Assembly: GCA_017542475.1 (NCBI GenBank)
Contig: JAFXXD010000021.1
Location: 21,729-85,728 of the forward strand
DNA length: 64,000 bases
Origin: Ruminococcus sp.
GTDB taxonomy: Bacteria > Bacillota > Clostridia > Oscillospirales > Ruminococcaceae
Direction: 5' to 3'
Shown: positions 60,793-64,000 of the stretch, one piece after another
How positions within the stretch are numbered: the first letter of the stretch is position 1
Layout: each line of letters starts with the position of its first letter
The notes under the pieces: generated by a model
Seen by the model: the letters and a program-made list of their open reading frames with translations, nothing else
Told to the model about the DNA's origin: nothing
Database searches by the model: none
Position numbers and translations under genes: made by a program

Positions 60793-63700
60793 ATGAGAAA
60801 CTCATGGAAGAAAACAGCGGCATTCGTGCTTGCATTCACTCTTGTGGCGGCTCCGCTGACACAGACAGCAGGAAAAGGCGGACTTTTCGGCGGCTCGGCT
60901 ATTACGGCAAGTGCTGAACAACAGGAAGAACTGCTGACCACAATTACGCCAACTGGTAAAGAACAAGCCAGCTTCAGCACAGCGAACGTAGCAACTGTTT
61001 CATTCAGTTATTCAGCAGGAGGTAGCTCAGTATACACCGCTAGCTGGGGCTGGTGGGGATACGGCTTGACGGCAACCGTTACCCCTGTTGAGGGATATAC
61101 TATCACAAAATGCGTATTCTATGACGATGAAAATCGTACTGCTACGGATAGCGAAGCTCCTTTTGTAGTGGAGACTACGGAGGAGGATAAAACACCGAAA
61201 GTAAATGGCACTCCTATTCTGGCATACACGTCTAAAGGTATAAAAAAGATTGAGGTATACGGCTATGCTACGCCCAGTGTTGTTGAACTGACCGCCGATA
61301 ATGTCACTATTGACGATTTCACATACGACGGCACGGAAAAGACACCTGTCCTCAAATATACCGACGGCGAGAACGAAGTAACACTTACCAAGGACACGGA
61401 CTACACCATAGTCGAGACCGAGGGCGACAATACTTCCGCTACAAATGCAGGAACATACTTTATCCACATCAACGGCACAGGAAGCTATGCAGGCGAGAAT
61501 GTGCTTCTGATGTGGAATATAAGCAAGGCTGACCCCACCGTTACCGCTCCCACAGTCAAGACAGGGCTGACCTACACGGGCTCGGCTCAGGCACTTGCCG
61601 AAGCAGGCACGACAACAGGCGGTACGCTGCAATACGGTGTTCAGGTTACCCCGACTGTCTACAAGGCAGACGGCGAAGCTATCGACGTCAATGTCGCCGA
61701 CCTCAATGCAGGCGATGTGCTTCAGGTGACCCGTGATAACAGCAGCAAAATCAATTTCATCGGCGGTACTGTAAAATACAGAGATTCAGAAGGAAACCTT
61801 AAATCTGAGAATATTGATTACATTGATTATGGCTATTGGTCAAGTATTCCTCCCTACCACTTCATAGATCTGTCCTATTCTGGCGGCGGACACATGCTCA
61901 ATAATGTTGATTATAATGCTCTGATTGTTACAAGTAAAGCCGATGATACCATTACGATCGAGCCATATAACTACAACGCTTCCGAGATGACAACTGCCTG
62001 GTCTGACACAGTTCCTGAGGCGACTGATGCAGGTATCTATCGGCTGATGTACAGAGTTGTCGGCGATAATAATTATAACAGCTTCGGCGATGTTTCCGGG
62101 TGTCTTTTCGGAGCATCCGAGATCGCAAAGGCTGATGTTTCCGTAACAGGTGCGGAACTCACCTACAACGGCGAGCCACAGAACCTTATCTCAGGCGATG
62201 TTCCCGCAGGTACATTGTTCTCACTGACAGCGCCGCAGGAACCTGATTATGAAACGGAAAAAACAAAAATCAGCGGGTGGATAAGTGCTCTTAACGATAA
62301 AGCAAATAATGCTTCATCTTCAGAAGAAGGCGATTATTATTATAGTGCTGCCAGTGCGCTGAGTTATTATTATAGCGTCCTTAATTATTTAAATAGGAAT
62401 TATGAATCGAATCCTGTCGATGTAATGTCTGAAGCTGTAAGGAAAGCAGGGGATATGGCACAGTACGAAGTTACGCCGTCTGACGATGTTAAGGAAGCTA
62501 TCGACTATATCAACACCTATATCAAGGACAAGACCCTTAATGATGCGAAAGCGCGTTTTGCCACTGTTGAGCCTGACGACTGGAGCGATACCATAACAGC
62601 CACAAATGCAGGCGAATACACCGTTTACTACAAGGGCAGCGGCAACTATGACGACACAGTGAAGAACGTTACCGCTACTATTGAAAGAGCTGCTCCCGCC
62701 GTCGTAATACCTGCCGATCTGACTGCCAAATACGGTCAGACACTTGCTGATGTTAAGCTCCCGACTGTCGAGAACGGCATATGGGCTTGGAATATTCCCA
62801 CCACGACAAGCGTCGGCGATGTGGGTAAGAATCCATTCTCTGCTACTTTCCTTCCCAAAAATACAAAGAATTACACTCTACGGACCACTGACCTGACTGT
62901 CAATGTAACAGCTATCCCTGCAAATCCGACTGCTGTTGGTACGCTCAATGCGACCTACGGACAGACACTCGCTGATGTTAAGCTCCCGACTGTCGAGGAC
63001 GGTTCGGGTACTTGGGCTTGGAAGGACGCTGCGACAACTCCTGTCGGCAATGCGGGCGAGCATACTTTCAAGGCTGTATTCACGCCTGCAAATACGAACT
63101 ATACTCCTGTTGAGCAGGACGTGACCATTAATGTCGCAAAGGCAACTCCTACCACAGAAGCTCCAACAAATCTGTCAGCTACATACGGAGCTACCCTCGC
63201 AGACGTAACGCTGACGCCTGGCTGGACATGGGACGCTCCCAAGACAAGCGTCGGAAATGTCGGCGAGCAGTCCTTCGCTGCTACATTCACGCCCGCTGAT
63301 ACCGCTAACTATAATGTAGTCAAGCAGAACCTTACTGTAAACGTTGTTGCTGTTGATAAGGCTGCGCTGAATGAGGCTGTCACTGTTGCGGATACATACC
63401 TTGCAACGATCAAAAAGACGGTGTACGCTGATCCTGCTTTGGTGCTCAGCTCTGCTATCGCCGATGCAAAAGCAGTTGCCGAGAATGATAACGTGACCGA
63501 GGAGCAGGTAGCTCAGGCGATCACAGCCGTGAACAATGCCGTTACGACTGCAAAGGCAGCCGTAAAGGAGATCGACGATACTTTAGCTGCTAAGGCTGTT
63601 ACCGACATGATAAATGCGCTTCCCGCTGTTGACGACATTACCTCCGCTGACAAGACTGCTGTTGAGGCTGCAAGAGCAGCATATAATGCCCTGACCGCAG

Positions 63701-64000
63701 ATCAGAAGGCAAACGTTGCGAATGCAAAGGTTCTTGATTACGCCGAGAAGCTCTATGATTCACTTGAAGCTCAGGCTGCTGCAGAAACAGCGAAGGCAGA
63801 GGCAGAAACAGACGCTGCTACTGCAAAGGCTGCTCAAACTAAGGCAGAAGCAGATGCTGCTACAGCAAAGGCTGCACAGACCAAGGCAGAAGCAGATGCT
63901 GCTACAGCAAAGGCTGCACAGACCAAGGCAGAAGCAGATGCTGCTACAGCAAAGGCTGCTCAGGCTAAGGCTGAGGAAGACGCTGCTGCTGCAAAGACAG
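60793..64000 (+). CDS. large secreted surface protein with Ig-like repeats (partial, open at window end)
   Basis: The ATG at 60793 lies 9 bases after AAGGAGG, and the frame stays open for 1069 codons to the window edge. A signal peptide (MRNSWKKTAAFVLAFTLVAA) ends near an ITASA motif at about residue 41. The next 600 residues are beta-rich with MBG-like segments (LTYTGSAQALAEAGT; TATNAGEYTVYYKGSGNYDD). Three related repeats follow at about 637-855 (xxxYGQTLADVKLPTVE..WAW..), then a FIVAR-like helical segment (about 856-925). From base 63793 there is an Ala/Lys/Glu-rich zone with 14-residue tandem repeats (KAEADAATAKAAQT). It is probably an adhesin or wall-anchored stalk protein; the anchoring signal is beyond the window. 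Confidence 0.85.
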   Translation, partial: MRNSWKKTAAFVLAFTLVAAPLTQTAGKGGLFGGSAITASAEQQEELLTTITPTGKEQASFSTANVATVSFSYSAGGSSVYTASWGWWGYGLTATVTPVEGYTITKCVFYDDENRTATDSEAPFVVETTEEDKTPKVNGTPILAYTSKGIKKIEVYGYATPSVVELTADNVTIDDFTYDGTEKTPVLKYTDGENEVTLTKDTDYTIVETEGDNTSATNAGTYFIHINGTGSYAGENVLLMWNISKADPTVTAPTVKTGLTYTGSAQALAEAGTTTGGTLQYGVQVTPTVYKADGEAIDVNVADLNAGDVLQVTRDNSSKINFIGGTVKYRDSEGNLKSENIDYIDYGYWSSIPPYHFIDLSYSGGGHMLNNVDYNALIVTSKADDTITIEPYNYNASEMTTAWSDTVPEATDAGIYRLMYRVVGDNNYNSFGDVSGCLFGASEIAKADVSVTGAELTYNGEPQNLISGDVPAGTLFSLTAPQEPDYETEKTKISGWISALNDKANNASSSEEGDYYYSAASALSYYYSVLNYLNRNYESNPVDVMSEAVRKAGDMAQYEVTPSDDVKEAIDYINTYIKDKTLNDAKARFATVEPDDWSDTITATNAGEYTVYYKGSGNYDDTVKNVTATIERAAPAVVIPADLTAKYGQTLADVKLPTVENGIWAWNIPTTTSVGDVGKNPFSATFLPKNTKNYTLRTTDLTVNVTAIPANPTAVGTLNATYGQTLADVKLPTVEDGSGTWAWKDAATTPVGNAGEHTFKAVFTPANTNYTPVEQDVTINVAKATPTTEAPTNLSATYGATLADVTLTPGWTWDAPKTSVGNVGEQSFAATFTPADTANYNVVKQNLTVNVVAVDKAALNEAVTVADTYLATIKKTVYADPALVLSSAIADAKAVAENDNVTEEQVAQAITAVNNAVTTAKAAVKEIDDTLAAKAVTDMINALPAVDDITSADKTAVEAARAAYNALTADQKANVANAKVLDYAEKLYDSLEAQAAAETAKAEAETDAATAKAAQTKAEADAATAKAAQTKAEADAATAKAAQTKAEADAATAKAAQAKAEEDAAAAKT
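63793..64000 (+). repeat. 42-bp in-frame tandem repeats
   Basis: Units beginning at 63841, 63883, 63925 and 63967 encode KAEADAATAKAAQT with small changes; the first two are identical at the DNA level. A longer 48-bp variant precedes them at 63793. The array continues past the window end. The low-complexity helix would form a rigid or coiled rod, and unit number may vary between strains. Confidence 0.9.

Noticed and set aside
63793-64000. CRISPR array
   Set aside because: The repeats are contiguous, in frame, and encode a low-complexity protein segment without spacers.

Overview
The window looks like chromosomal DNA of a fibre-degrading Firmicute close to Ruminococcus sensu stricto (Oscillospiraceae). 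The main reasons are several secreted proteins with type-I dockerin modules (a D,D-carboxypeptidase, a serpin, a GH16 glucanase and a CBM22 esterase), the Gram-positive gene order pyrH-frr-uppS-cdsA-dxr-rseP-ispG-polC, a T-box controlled trp operon, and consensus sigma-A promoters (TTGACA, 17 bp, TATAAT) with strong AGGAGG-type ribosome sites. The species assignment is inference.

Layout. 1-2330: end of an AarF/UbiB-family gene and an HD-GYP sensor. 2360-15480 (minus): a roughly 13-kb histidine operon, hisZ-G-D-(two membrane paralogues)-C-B-H-(hypothetical, P-loop kinase-like, flavodoxin)-A-(GNAT)-F-(cytidine deaminase)-I-E, ending in a dockerin-bearing D,D-carboxypeptidase. It starts from a strong promoter overlapped by two nested inverted repeats. 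15567-26357 (minus): the envelope, isoprenoid and translation cluster from pyrH to polC. 26566-26895: two tRNA-Ser genes with promoter and terminator. 26997-29690: an AraC regulator and a type I pullulanase. 29822-31198: a MATE transporter. 31286-33879: an ECF sigma/anti-sigma pair. 34224-34593: tmRNA (minus). 34796-37319: a membrane protein, a membrane diguanylate cyclase and an unknown protein. 37356-44900 (minus): complete trp operon E-G-D-C-F-(methyltransferase)-B-A behind a Trp-specific T-box leader. 44967-46907: dockerin serpin.

47010-51001 (minus) is the most unusual part. It is a compact four-gene operon encoding a zinc-ribbon protein with a degenerate kinase-like region, two paralogous von Willebrand A (vWA) proteins with MIDAS motifs, and a divergent adenylosuccinate-synthetase-like enzyme. 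I do not recognise it as a named system. It recalls Ter-like and conflict-type gene sets that pair vWA proteins with nucleotide enzymes.

51153-54450 holds two dockerin carbohydrate-active enzymes. 54576-58442 holds two convergent, paralogous ECF sigma/anti-sigma loci with matching upstream promoter-like sequences. 58569-59870 holds a zinc-ribbon protein and a sortase. 60248-60334 is tRNA-Leu(CAG). From 60793 to the window end runs a large open surface-protein gene with immunoglobulin-like repeats, a FIVAR-like segment and Ala/Lys/Glu-rich 14-residue tandem repeats.

How it works together: the his and trp operons are anabolic units with different control (DNA operator versus tRNA-sensing leader), and both carry inserted non-pathway genes that are translationally coupled. 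The dockerin proteins, sortase, surface protein and transmembrane anti-sigma factors point to a cell-surface polysaccharide-degrading lifestyle. The HD-GYP and GGDEF proteins show that c-di-GMP signalling is present.
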